Notes: a model not told the origin generated them from the letters alone. A stretch of 64,000 nt of DNA from Eurosta solidaginis (GCF_040869045.1 NC_090319.1:13596314-13660313); one strand, 5' to 3'; positions 45,901 to 54,500 are shown, counted from the stretch's first letter. Translations and numbers: made by a program.

Positions 45901-48900
45901 TAGTCAAGTTAAGTTTTCTACATTAAAGCCCCAATTGAACTCAATCTTCTATACAAAATACAAATTCTTAATTATCTCATTATTGCTTTATTGAATGCCC
46001 AATCGAGTGAAAGATCCAGTCGGTTTTGCTTGGTGCTTCGAATTTTATTGTCAATGTAACAAATGACAATCAAAAATAAATTATTTTCAATAATTTACGA
46101 AAAATAGAAAAACACGAAAAAATACAAAATTTAATTTTCGCTACATTGCTGCATTTGCTGCAAAATATAATATGGCTTTTTCGAAAATAGACACATATTT
46201 GGTTAGGTACAACATCTATAGGTAGTTGCGCATGCATTTTATTTTGATTTCCATTTCAACTATTTTTTGTAAAAACGAAATATTTTTTTGGGGCTGCTGA
46301 CAGATGTTCCCTTAATGGAGTAAAAGGCCCAGTATGAAAAGGGAAACTTAATTATTTCATTAAATAGAATTGTGATTCGATTAAGTTTCTGTGTGAAAAT
46401 GGTATAAGACTTTTTTCGAAAAAGGGTTTCAATTTAAAACTTTGGAAGTGGCTATTGGTTCGGTAAATATAATTAACTACTCGCACACCGAACCTTAACC
46501 GCATATAAAAAGTGACGCCAGCTCTCCCTGTTTCGGAACAACTGACGCCAAATGAGAGTTTCAAGGGAGTTCGAATCTACATCCACCTGTCTCACCCTTG
46601 GCAGTGCAATTCTTCGCCTTGCGCCGCTTTCAAATACGTGTGCCGAAAGGAACACTTTCTGAGCCGGATCGTCCTTCATTCTTTTAACATAACCTAAACG
46701 GCGAAGCCTTTGCGCTTTTATTCGTTGTAGTACGATCAAGCCGTAAAGTTCTTACAGCTCATCATTAAACCTCTATACAAATCTTTCTCTTGAATAGTTT
46801 TTGGCAGGGGCGGAAACTGTTATTCCTTTTATAAGTAATATAAATCCTTGCAAACTATTAATTTTGGACTTTTAATATATTTGGATCGAGATAAAATTTA
46901 TTTTCGGATTTTTATTACTTGAGTCCGATAGAACTAGTTTATTTCGGATTAGCCGTTTCTTTGTTATCAAGCCGGACTTTTATTTTGGCCTTAAAAAATA
47001 AAAGTCCGGATTTAACTTTTATTTCCGGACTTTTATTTTTAAAAGTCCGAGTTTAACTAGTTCTATCGGACTCAAAAAATAAAAATACAGATTTTACTTT
47101 TATATTTGGACTTTTATGGAAAAAAGTCGAAAAATAAAAAGGAAGCATGATTCGACATGATATTGCTAAAGGGATACCTGAGAACTCAAACATTTTCACC
47201 TAGGACAATTTTTTGATCCGACTCCGAAAACAAATAAGTATTATTTTCCTTCCCTGGTTTTTGGGCTTCTCTAACCACCATTAACGGTTCCAAACCATAC
47301 ATACGGATAGGTATGACGAGATACTTATAGAGCGTGATCTTTGTTCGTCGAGAGAGGACTTTACTTTTCACTTGCCTACTCAGTGTAAAGTAACACTTAT
47401 TGGCCTAACCCGGCAAAGTTCTTAACCACGCAAATCTATATACGTTAGATCAGCACCTAATAACCATGTATATAGGTTCTAATAAAGTGCAGTGGGGCGA
47501 GCGCAATATCGTGAAGCCTAAGGTCAACCTAAAGCTTTTCCTTCCATGAGTCAGGCACCTGGTTGCTAGGCAATTCTCCCTTGAGTATCGAGGATTGTCT
47601 TCTGGTTTATGACATTGATTATAAGTACCTCATACCATACTTATACATTGACTCTAGTCAATCAGTATGTAACACATTGAGGGATGTGACCAAGTTATCG
47701 TAAGTCGTTGCAACAACAAATTGCCTACCTTTTGTGCTACGACTACCCTTTTACGACAATCATGCCTTAGCTCAGGTATGATCTAAACCGTAACCTACAT
47801 CTACATATCTGTGGTTGTTGTTGTTGTGGCGATAAGGTTACTCCCCGAAGGCTTTAGGGAGTGTTATCGATGTGATGGTCCTTTGACGGATACAAATCCG
47901 GTACGCTCCGGTAACACAGCACCATTAAGGTGCTACCCCGACCATCTCGGGAACGATTTATATGGCTAAGCCTTCAGGCCATACCTCCCTCCCCACCCAA
48001 GAGGAGCTTGGGGTCGCCGGTGCCTCGCCTGTTAGTGAAACAGGATTCGCCGCGGATAGGTGAGGTTGACAATTGGGTTTGGAGAAGCTATATATTGCGT
48101 TGGCAACCTGAAGGGTTGCGCTACACAGCCCCTTGAATCTGGTATTTTAGTCGCCTCTTACGGCAGGCATACCTACCGCGGTTATATTCTGACCCCCTAA
48201 CCCGCTGGGGTACATATCTGTGGTCGTAAGCAATAATCGCCTAAGTCCTATCAATCTACACGAGACTGAGGCGATTATTGCTTATGACCACAGATATAAC
48301 TGTACATATTTACTAATTCTAAATTAGATTTATGCCCAATATTTTTTACTTACCACTTTCATTAACCTGCGTACAAACACCATCAATATGGATTTCAAAT
48401 TTTTCGCAGCATTTATTTACAAAAACCAAATTTGTTGTATCATCTGTGGCATTGTTTTCTTTGGTGGTCGCGTGCCGTCGCTGTAGTGGGCGTTCTTCTG
48501 GTGTGGCTCCTGCTAAAACGCCTGTAAAAGGTAAACTCTCGCTGCTGCCTACACCACCACCGTAACAATCGTTGACAATACAGACTAGAAGAAGAAACAA
48601 AACATAAACCAGTTGCCGGCTACATAAAAATGCCGGTGACAGAAAATTATTATTGTGAAGGCAACTTTTGTTTTGAGTATTTTTTTTATAAATTCTATAG
48701 TTGGTGGCGGGTTGTATAACGGCTGAAATGTGCTGGTGGTGGTGCTGCTGTGGTTGATGTGAAGCCATGCTAACGTTTTTTCGCCAATTGCTTTGTACTT
48801 CACTACGATCCTCTCTTGTGAGTACTCTATCTATTGCGGTGTTTAATGTTCTTAATAATAATTTTGGTGGTGGTTGCAATGATGGTGTTGGTGTTGGTGG

Positions 48901-49053
48901 AGTTGTGTGTGCTGCCTGCTGCAACGCTGCTGCTACTGCTTCTGCCGCTTTTGTTGCTCTCGCCGTCAGCCGCATTAGTTTAGTTCTCTTCGTCGTTGTT
49001 GTTGCTGTTATTGTTGAGTTTGCTGTCGTAATTAACGTCATTGAGTTAATCAT
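31917..49053 (-). CDS. Methuselah-like G-protein-coupled receptor, seven coding exons
   Basis: Coding exons (minus strand): 49053-48354, 36079-35957, 35786-35629, 33962-33778, 33703-33588, 33518-33134, 32175-31917. All introns are GT-AG and phases agree, giving 641 residues (546 if translation starts at the ATG at 48768). The extracellular Methuselah domain reads [18 protein letters not shown], then [16 protein letters not shown], with a strongly acidic insert ([20 protein letters not shown]), then GHYCLDK. Seven hydrophobic helices follow, TM1 near residues 366-386. TM3 contains [12 protein letters not shown]. The cytoplasmic tail is short and ends HYMNCNDY. It acts at the plasma membrane as a family B-like receptor. 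The length and tail suggest an mthl1 (mist) type, but I cannot separate it from other mthl genes without a tree. Confidence 0.88.
34005..34645 (+). repeat. Tandem repeat, about 134 bp unit, about five copies
   Basis: The phrase ACAGCGATCA recurs at 34140, 34251, 34385 and 34519, and TTAAAATAAGACTCAAGAATG-like phrases recur in step. The unit is about 134 bp, with one shorter copy (111 bp). It lies in intron 3 of the receptor gene, next to the inverted dispersed repeat at 34735. Confidence 0.75.
34735..35075 (+). repeat. Dispersed repeat, copy in intron 3
   Basis: About 340 bases that recur in inverted orientation at 50945-51275. Shared wording includes TCTTATCAAATA, CAGCTGTTCTATCAATCAAT and GCTCGCTAATAGCCCGAATC. 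Divergence is moderate. No protein is encoded. The two copies flank most of the receptor gene. Confidence 0.8.
35629..36079 (-). CDS. Methuselah-like receptor, coding exons 2-3 (ectodomain)
   Basis: Exon 2 is 36079-35957 (acceptor TTTTGCAG, donor GTGTAAGT) and exon 3 is 35786-35629 (acceptor GCGCAG, donor GTAAGG). The joined product carries the WPIY ectodomain motif, then a 20-residue acidic run, then the HYCLD cysteine. The intron between them is 170 bases. Confidence 0.85.
36771..36872. mobile_element. Tiny MITE, CCACTTGCA ends (copy 1)
   Basis: 102 bp with inverted ends: CCACTTGCAAAGCGGCAA left and CCACTTGCAGAATGGTAA read from the right. A T12 run sits near the left arm. A second copy is at 38389-38468. 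The superfamily is unknown. Confidence 0.55.
38389..38468. mobile_element. Tiny MITE, CACTTGCAG ends (copy 2)
   Basis: 80 bp with inverted ends: CACTTGCAGAACTG left and CACTTGCAGAGCGGCAA read from the right. It sits 13 bases left of the first solo LTR. Confidence 0.5.
38482..38943 (+). repeat. Solo LTR of a Ty3/gypsy-like element, TSD GTAT
   Basis: 462 bp starting TGTAACGAAT and ending ATCGTCACA, an inverted terminal pair. GTAT flanks it on both sides (38478-38481, 38944-38947). It matches the LTR at 39449-41991 once the insertion in that copy is removed. No internal retroelement region follows, so it is a solo LTR left by recombination. Confidence 0.8.
39123..39322 (-). pseudogene. NUMT: nuclear copy of mitochondrial cox1 fragment
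   Basis: The minus strand reads [20 protein letters not shown], then [10 protein letters not shown], then after a small shift VIPIIIGD. This is an inner part of cytochrome oxidase subunit I (AGMVGTSLRILIRAELGHPG type). Just before it, the usual GCT-TGA-GCA of the mitochondrial gene is GCT-TAA-GCA. The length is about 200 bp. It has diverged and is broken, so it is an old transfer, sitting between the two solo LTRs. Confidence 0.8.
39804..41874 (-). mobile_element. Transib DNA transposon, internally deleted
   Basis: 2,071 bp with ends CACAGTG...CACTGTG and a 5 bp GC-rich target duplication CGCTG (39799-39803, 41875-41879), the Transib signature. The inverted ends continue as TTTTCACTTTTAGGAT(G/A)CCAAAA, with six extra bases in the right arm. 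It contains a decayed minus-strand transposase. It is nested in the solo LTR at 39449. Confidence 0.88.
40174..41010 (-). pseudogene. Transib transposase C-terminal remnant
   Basis: Minus strand: [20 protein letters not shown] (near 40690) matches the NDGNTARRFF block of Transib/RAG1-like transposases. Then come [34 protein letters not shown] and [20 protein letters not shown] (near 40420), which carries the acidic residue region at the end of the DDE core, and [16 protein letters not shown]. The last part (40611-40174) is one open frame; upstream parts are frameshifted. The N-terminal half with the first aspartates is missing. Confidence 0.85.
42136..42313. mobile_element. 178 bp MITE with TTA target duplication
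   Basis: Long inverted arms: GGTTTTTCAGTGCGAGTTTA left and GGTTTTTCAGTGCTAAGTTT read from the right, continuing through ACTAGTTAAAGTTGACTA. Flanked by TTA at 42133-42135 and 42314-42316, consistent with PIF/Harbinger. Confidence 0.7.
42771..43790. mobile_element. Non-autonomous hAT element, 8 bp TSD
   Basis: CAGGGCTATTCA at 42771-42782 is matched by its exact inverse TGAATAGCCCTG at 43779-43790. ATTTAGAG flanks both ends (42763-42770, 43791-43798), an exact 8 bp duplication as made by hAT transposases. It has no transposase. Two nested MITEs occupy 42989-43439, leaving about 565 bp of its own sequence. Confidence 0.88.
42989..43439. mobile_element. Two near-identical MITEs in tandem, TTAA-spaced
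   Basis: Copies at 42989-43211 and 43216-43439, each about 224 bp, with ends GCTGGAGACATTGGTGC and, from the other side, GCCGGAGTCATTGGTGCC. TTAA lies before, between and after them (42985, 43212, 43440). They differ at only a few bases, so the doubling is recent. They are short members of the family at 25411 and 30107. Confidence 0.8.
44483..44848 (+). mobile_element. tRNA-derived SINE (copy 1)
   Basis: The head has an A box TGGTGTGATGG (44493-44503) and a B box GGTTCAACTCC (44537-44547), the internal promoter of RNA polymerase III. The body (CTCGGCAGTGTCTGGCAAGC, then GATGCCGTTCGGAGTCGGC, then GAGCACGACGCAAATTGG) ends in a T-rich tail. A reverse-strand copy lies at 55315-55523. Confidence 0.85.
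44851..45833 (+). mobile_element. Helitron-like non-autonomous repeat with 129 bp internal units
   Basis: Starts TCTATATATGTATATAAAAA-like and ends GCCGGGTCTGCTAG before T, the TC...CTAG-T layout of Helitron ends. AGGGTCTCGAGACATAGG recurs at 45001, 45130 and 45259, giving 129 bp units. A GGGACT hexamer array (about 45487-45560) and a purine-rich tract follow. No helicase is present. A reverse-strand relative of the end lies at 51488. Confidence 0.5.
46473..47371 (-). pseudogene. RTE-like LINE ORF2 C-terminal fragments
   Basis: Minus strand, first part (47371-47260): [20 protein letters not shown] then RMYGLEPL, matching the LYKTLIRPV-LYG-E region of RTE-clade LINEs. Second part (46739-46473): [20 protein letters not shown], matching RLRWLGHVERM. 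About 450 bases between them hold a fold-back insertion. There is no RT core. Confidence 0.7.
46860..47125. mobile_element. Fold-back MITE inside the RTE fragment
   Basis: Nested inverted repeats: GAGTCCGATAGAACTAGTT (46921-46939) pairs exactly with its inverse at 47055-47073, and inner CCGGACTTTTATTTT pairs with AAAATAAAAGTCCGG around 46974-47006. AAAGTCC/GGACTTT units recur along it. Confidence 0.65.
47815..48210 (-). mobile_element. SINE-like or LINE-derived insertion with 13 bp TSD and (CAA)n tail
   Basis: 396 bp. TACATATCTGTGG lies at 47802-47814 and again at 48211-48223. On the minus strand it starts CCCCAGCGGGTTAGGGGGTC and ends CACAACAACAACAACC, the same (CAA)n tail as the LINE at 26311-30037. 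No reading frame. Its head is not tRNA-like, so it is more likely a 5'UTR-plus-tail derivative moved by a (CAA)n LINE. Confidence 0.7.
48214..48297. repeat. Long hairpin, target of the 47815 insertion
   Basis: ATATCTGTGGTCGTAAGCAA and nine further bases (48214-48242) pair with 48269-48297 with one mismatch, leaving a 26-base loop. Its left arm tip was duplicated by the adjacent insertion. It lies 57 bases outside exon 1 of the receptor gene, within intron 1. Confidence 0.75.
48354..49053 (-). CDS. Methuselah-like receptor, coding exon 1
   Basis: It encodes 233 codons plus one base. The first 95 residues are low-complexity (Thr, Ala, Pro runs), so the second ATG (48768, [11 protein letters not shown]) may be the real start. 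A hydrophobic stretch [14 protein letters not shown] follows at residues 147-160 and serves as signal peptide or anchor; it sits unusually far from either start. The donor is GTAAGT at 48353. The G at the exon end joins AT of exon 2 to make Asp. Confidence 0.8.
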
Positions 49054-49439
49054 TTGATCGCGCTTGCCACCACTACATACAACAAAACATCAACTTTCTT
49101 GTTATTACATAGACTTTTTTTTTTTGTTATTTTTGTAATACGATCGGTGAGGTTCTTTGGCGACAGCGCGAATTGTCAGTTACGAAACACTTAAAAGGAA
49201 ATGCAAAAATTGCAAATATGTTAAAAAAAATATTTGTGTTTTCATCTGTTGATGATAAATTTTTTTTTCAAAAACAGTACTCTTGATAATACAGTGGGTA
49301 GATAAAGCATTAGTGTCATGCCTCCAAATTAGAGCTATAATTTCTTAAAAATGTTTCCAGATATATTAAAAGTCCGCACAGACTGTGTCTGTACAGCAAT
49401 TCGGCCTGCTATTTATTTTTATAAAGAAGTTTGGCCGCG
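49054..49439 (-). other. 5' leader/upstream region of the receptor gene
   Basis: Sequence directly before the exon 1 ATG. I do not see a clear TATA box or initiator, and the transcription start cannot be placed. Poly(A/T) runs occur at 49110 and 49260. Confidence 0.4.
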
Positions 49440-50030
49440 TGCCTCGTTCTCATCTCCACTTTTTCCGTTCTCCCTTTCTCGCATCTGCCATCTCTTCTTA
49501 ACCTTATCCCCAACTTTGCAACCGCGTCTTAGCTTTCCATTCTTCTGCTCCTTTTTCCCTCTACTTTGCCTCGTTCTCCCCCCCCCCCCCCCCCCCCCTT
49601 CTTTTTCGATGTTATCTTTTTCTTATCTTCCATCTCTTTTCCCTCTCCCTAACTTTTAAACTGCTTAATTTCCATTTTTCTGCTCCTTCTCTCTTTTACT
49701 TTTCCTGATTCTTTCACTCCTTCTAGCTTTTTGCCTTACTGCTTTATCTTCTCCTTTCGCCTTACTTTTTCCCTCACCTCACCCTATTCCTTTTTTATTC
49801 CTCTTACACCCCTTCAACTTTTCACTAATAATACCCATTCCTCACCCTCTTTCTCTTACTCCCCCTCCCTTTCTCTTTCCGCAAACTCTTTTTGCTTTAG
49901 ATCGATTCCCTGTTTTGTCCTCCTAATTGGCCATTTACTTTCGTCCCACCTTTCATTGCACCACGTTTTTCAATTCCTCTTCCCCTCTCCCTTTTTGTTT
50001 TTGTTCTCTGTTAGTTACACAACAACAAAG
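49440..50030. repeat. Polypyrimidine tract, including a C20 run
   Basis: About 590 bases are almost purely C and T on the plus strand, with roughly 20 consecutive C at 49580-49599. The frames that stay open across it translate to Ser, Phe, Leu and Pro only because of composition. It lies 400-980 bases upstream of the receptor ATG (minus strand: a purine tract). Confidence 0.85.
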
Positions 50031-50944
50031 GCATGACTTGGATGATTGTGTTTGTCAACAGTTCAATCATCGCAGGAATACGGGTTCGAATGTTAATCCC
50101 GAGAGAAAAACTTTGAAGAGATTAAGGTATAATCGAAACAGCTGTTGCCTTGTGCGTCCTGATGAAATGTTGTGTAAATTTTTCCCAAATTTAAACGAAG
50201 TTTTCTGAATTTGTAGAGAAAACTGTGAGCTGCAATTGTAGTTTACTGATTTTGAATAGTGAATTTACTAAGATCATATCGCACACTAACTACAAAAGAG
50301 TAATAACTTAAAATTTTTAAATCGGTTTTTTTTTTCCATAAACCAACTCACAGTACACATCTCTAACTGCCCCTTAAATTTCGTTGTCATTATTTTCTTC
50401 TTTAACTGGTAAATTACCGTTATGCCAGTTTTGGTGTTGATTGCATCGTTTGCTGTATCAACTAATGAGTACTATTTTTAGTTGTGTCAATGTGCTTAAG
50501 AACAAGTGAACAGTTTTTTTACGCATAAAGCGTATTATTTTAAATTCTATCTCGCTGCAAAAAAATTTTAACTTTGTTATGAATTAATTAAAATTGTGTC
50601 TTTTTGTAAGTACAGAGTGAGTAAATTTGCTTGTATTATTGTGCAATGTGCCTTTTTTGATGAAATAATTGTGAATATACGAGTAGTAAGTTTTCTTAGA
50701 AATAGTCATTATTCAAAATTGCAATATATTTTGTCCGTAAACAAATAATTACAACAAAATTTCGTCAATTCATTTTATAATGAAGGTCTCCTTCTTTGTA
50801 AAACTGGATTTCAGTATAACATTACAGACGTTTTCACATAAACCGTTTTTCTTCTCTCCTGAACATTTACATTTTTCAAGTTGTGACTCTTTTGTAGTTA
50901 GTGTGGGATATATAGCTATTATTTACTGTCTTTATGTACGGGTC
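50031..50944. other. Gene-free AT-rich stretch
   Basis: I see no element ends or coding sequence here. Confidence 0.4.
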
Positions 50945-51275
50945 CCTTTTTCGCTCTTATTTGGAATCAAAATCTATAAATAAAGTTTTGGTTGTAAAGA
51001 TGGAGATTCGGGCTATTAGCGAGCTTTGGGCAATTTTGTTTAGCTATATTTTATTAAAATAATTTGTTAAAAATAAACGATTGTGGCACACAAAGAAATC
51101 TATTTGTACTGTGACACTATTGTGAATATTTGCACTACATTATCGGCAGTTGCTACCATACACTAGATGGCAGCGCACGCTGTAAGTTTTAATTGATTGA
51201 TAGAACAGCTGATTTATGTTGTTATTTGATAAGAGACTTTTATATTGGTTCCGCAAGATGCGCACGGGTCCGACT
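50945..51275 (-). repeat. Dispersed repeat, inverted copy of 34735-35075
   Basis: Reverse-orientation counterpart, including GATTCGGGCTATTAGCGAGC (near 51006) and ATTGATTGATAGAACAGCTG (near 51193). After it, 51290-51485 holds short repeats around TTTCTGAATTTGA and AACTCTGAACTTGA, perhaps the degenerate counterpart of the tandem array beside the other copy. Confidence 0.8.
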
Positions 51276-51487
51276 CGTAAGTTGTAATTATTTGAAAACG
51301 AAGAGAAAACTCTGATCTTGAACTATACTTTTCTGAACTTGAATAGTGTTTTGCCGAATATGAAGTGATTTTGTGAATATGAGTTGTATATTTCTGAATT
51401 TGAGGAGAAAACTCTGAACTTGAACTATCAGTAGTGATTTCCTGATTCGTAATTTTCTAAACCTGGTTTGCAATTTTCTGAATATGA

Positions 51488-52030
51488 GAAACTAGCAGAA
51501 TACCCGACGTCGGCCGGGTATAAATAAAAGCAGTACTATGTAGACTAATATATTAGGTTAATCCCAAACCCCATTTGTATGGGAGATGGCACGCCCCTTT
51601 TTCGCTATCCCCAATTTTTCCCGAGGGGGTAGGGATTAGTCTTATATACCTCCTCACCTAATTTCAGTCGTCTAGCTGTAATACTTTCAGATATATTGAC
51701 AACGAAAAATTCCAGTTGTATGGGAGGTGCCACGCCCCTTTTTCGTTATACCCAGTTTTTCTGGAAGGGGGTAGGGATTGGTCTCATATAACACCTCACC
51801 TAATTTCAGTTGTCTAGCCTTAATACTTTCAGATATATTGACTACGAAAAATTCCAGTTGTATGGGAGGTGCCACGCCTGCTTGTCGAACACTTTTTTTT
51901 TATATAGCCTACCATAGATTGACGCACTCAGGGTATGTCATGGCAGAATTCGTTCGATTCCATTCTGCAGTTTAGGCTGCAGGTCCAAACATACATACAG
52001 ACATACTTTCACAAATATATAGTAGAAGAA
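51488..52030 (-). mobile_element. Helitron-like repeat with 3' hairpin and tandem units
   Basis: On the minus strand the 3' end reads TACCCGGCCGACGTCGGGTA, which folds into a six-pair hairpin, then TTCTG, then CTAG before T, the canonical Helitron terminus. The body has tandem units of roughly 130 bp around GTATGGGAGGTGCCACGCCC (near 51571, 51718, 51858). The 5' end near 52020 starts TCTTCTACTATATATTTGTG. No protein. Confidence 0.6.
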
Positions 52031-53400
52031 GATATGCTTAATTCCTGCAAAATTCATACTTTTTTTTTTCAAAGCGGGTTATAAAAATCTTTTAGCAGCA
52101 AAACATCACTTCTCACACCACTGTGTTTCTGTTGACGCTCGAACATTCGATGTTGGCTAGAGCGTCATGACTCGGTGACTCGTTTTCACTATTGTGGCTT
52201 TGATTCACTTTGCCGCTGCGTCATCGATAAAAGCCGGTTTGTGGGTAAAACGCGTGCTACGGAGGTGATTTTTTTTATGTTTTTGAACGCCTACGGTGTG
52301 TAAAGTCTACTTATATTTGTTTGTATCGTAATTTAGAATAAATTCTGTATTACTTTTTTACTTTTGCAATTCCATTTTATTTTAACAACAAAAAAGTAAA
52401 ATTTGTCACGAGATTTACTCATGCGATCTCATTCCACAATGCACTTCTTTTGACTTTCGCTTGCAGCTTGTTTGGATTTATATTCAATTAATTAACACGG
52501 CTTTACGTTCAAATCAAATTTAACTCCATCTTTAGTAAGTGTGCAACTTTATTACGTACGGAGTTTATTTATTTGTCTTATAAATATTTCATATTTTTTA
52601 CAAAATCACCATTGAAACGTTGACGCTGACAGCACAAAATAGTTAAAAACAAAACACCAAATCCTATGCATATATGTATGTATGTAAGTAATGTATACAG
52701 ACGTTGATAAATTATTCAAAAATATATACATATGCACTTATACATAACGTGTGTATGCATGTCCATTTGTGAAAGTAAAAAAAAAACAGAATGAAAATAC
52801 CGACAACACAAACATCAGTCAGCCATTGCATTTAACGGATAAAAAAATGCAACGCATCCACTGTTCCACCGTTCACAAATATTTCATACAACTCTCAAGG
52901 AACACTAAAAATCAACTGACTACCGATGTGCGCTATTGAGCGACTTTCAGCCGTTTTCGCTTTCTTTGCTTGGCTTAACTAAATTCTGAAGCAGCTACTC
53001 ACTCAGCTAGTGAGTCGACCGTGTTGACTTGTTGTATTGCCATCTTGTTTTGTGGTGGTTAGCTCTAGTCGAATTGCTGATTTGCTTGTGACTCCACTGC
53101 TTGCTGCTTTTGAAACGTCATCAATCGTCGTAATGTACTCTCACCTCATTCCATTGTACAAACACACGTATTCGTATAAGAATATTTTACTCACATTTTG
53201 AATCTTACATAAGTGGTAGTAGTAATGTGTAGAATGGATGCATAATAAGTGTATGTTGTGTGAATATCCCTGCAAAAAATGCGATTAGTCTAGGATGAAT
53301 CCGGGATGAGGCGCAAAGGAATATGCGACTATAGCCAGTTCTTATCTCTTTATATGGGTTGGAGTGATCCCTTTTTTGTTTTAGCATTTCCTATGGAGAG
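52031..53400. other. Gene-free stretch
   Basis: Mixed sequence with a short ATGTATGTATGTAAGT microsatellite near 52675. No gene or recognisable element. Confidence 0.4.
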
Positions 53401-53404
53401 GCCA

Positions 53405-53725
53405 ATTGTACCCGTTTATGCCTGAACGGGTAGTCAGACTGGTCCTCTTTATACTCCTACGGGTACTATCTGACAGATCCTTTTTGTACTGTTCGACCCA
53501 TCCTCTTTGGACCTCTTTGGGTACTGTTCGGCACGCCCTCTTTGTACCCCTACGGGTATTGTCGGACAGATCCTTTTTCTACTCACTGTTATATTCTTAC
53601 GGGCACTGTTCGACGCGTTCTCTTTGTACCACTGCGTGTACTGTCGGACAGATTCTCTTTGCTCGCCTATGGATACCGTCGGACAAGTCCTCTTTCTACT
53701 CGTACGGGAATTTTTACGGATTTTA
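53405..53725 (+). repeat. Minisatellite, unit about 35 bp, eight to nine copies
   Basis: Units follow the pattern CTGT(T)CGGACAGATCCTCTTT, then GTACCCCTACGGGTA. Because 35 is not a multiple of three, the array stays open in several frames and gives short Leu/Arg/Ser-rich repeats (VPLRVLSDR). These are not genes. One unit near 53580 carries an extra 12 bases or so. Confidence 0.8.
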
Positions 53726-53729
53726 TGAT

Positions 53730-54104
53730 TTTTTTTAATTTAATGCAATGTTCTAAATTTTTTTCGTATTGGTGTTGTAGAATAATAAAAGCAAAAGAAA
53801 TATTACGACAATGGAACATATTGTCCTAGTATTTTAGGTTCGGTATAGAGCTTCGCAGTTTTCTTAAATGGTTCTATTCAATCACATTTAATCATTTCAT
53901 TTTATTCATTTCGTTGCTGCTTTGTTTTTTGTTGTTTTTTTCTTTTTAATTGGCTACATAAATTTTAAACTGACTGATGCCAAATAAACCCAAAAGGAAC
54001 TATAGGGGATCAATTATACCCCTTTGTGAATAAAAGAGATCAATCGCAGACCGCTCTCCTTATGGATTAATCGCACGATTTTTGCAGGGATGCAATGACT
54101 TTGC
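53730..54104. other. Gene-free stretch
   Basis: AT-rich, with TTTTTTGTTGTTTTTT-type runs. Nothing is recognised. Confidence 0.4.
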
Positions 54105-54228
54105 TAAAGCACCAAATACACCAAATACACGACACGAACATTTCCGCAAACATTCCGCAATCTTGTTCGCAGCTTTGGCCATACACCATACGAACTTTTG
54201 GCCGAACATTAGTTCTCTTTAAGACAGC

Positions 54229-54480
54229 GATGAATACGGACAACAATTGTGCTGCAGAAATATTGCTCGCTGTGGCAATTAAGCGTAAGAAAAAGAGAGA
54301 AGATCGCAAAAAAAGAATTTGGTGCAAAGAATGGTTTAAAAAACGAGCAGTTCTTGGACAAAGTGAGCTTATTAAAGAACTGGAATTCACGTCACAAAAT
54401 GATTTTAAAAATTACGTTCGTATGAGCAAGGCAACATTTGACCAACTTTTACAAAAGAGTAGGAACATATTCATCCTCAG
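54229..54480 (+). pseudogene. Harbinger transposase N-terminal remnant
   Basis: Starting at MNTDNNCAAEILLAVAIKRK (54229), it reads on through KKRIWCKEWFKKRAVLGQSE and YVRMSKATFDQLLQKSRN. This is the N-terminal part of insect Harbinger nucleases. The DDE nuclease domain is deleted and the frame runs into unrelated sequence. Confidence 0.75.
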
Positions 54481-54500
54481 CACCAGCACCAGACTTCAAA

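Larger units (their letters stand above)
36080..48353 (-). other. Receptor intron 1 (12.3 kb), repeat-filled
   Basis: Bounded by GTAAGT (48353) and TTTTGCAG (36080). The elements inside are listed separately. The stretches 36100-36770, 37000-38380, 43800-44480 and 45840-46470 hold no gene or element I can name. Around 37840-38380 the sequence is less AT-rich with no frame, possibly a decayed transposon. Confidence 0.8.

Noticed and set aside
49351..50036. Two 100-codon open frames on the plus strand
   Set aside because: They are by-products of the pyrimidine tract (Ser, Phe, Leu, Pro) with no domain or splice context.
53406..53829. Overlapping 73-110 codon frames
   Set aside because: They come from the 35 bp minisatellite, which lacks stops in several frames.
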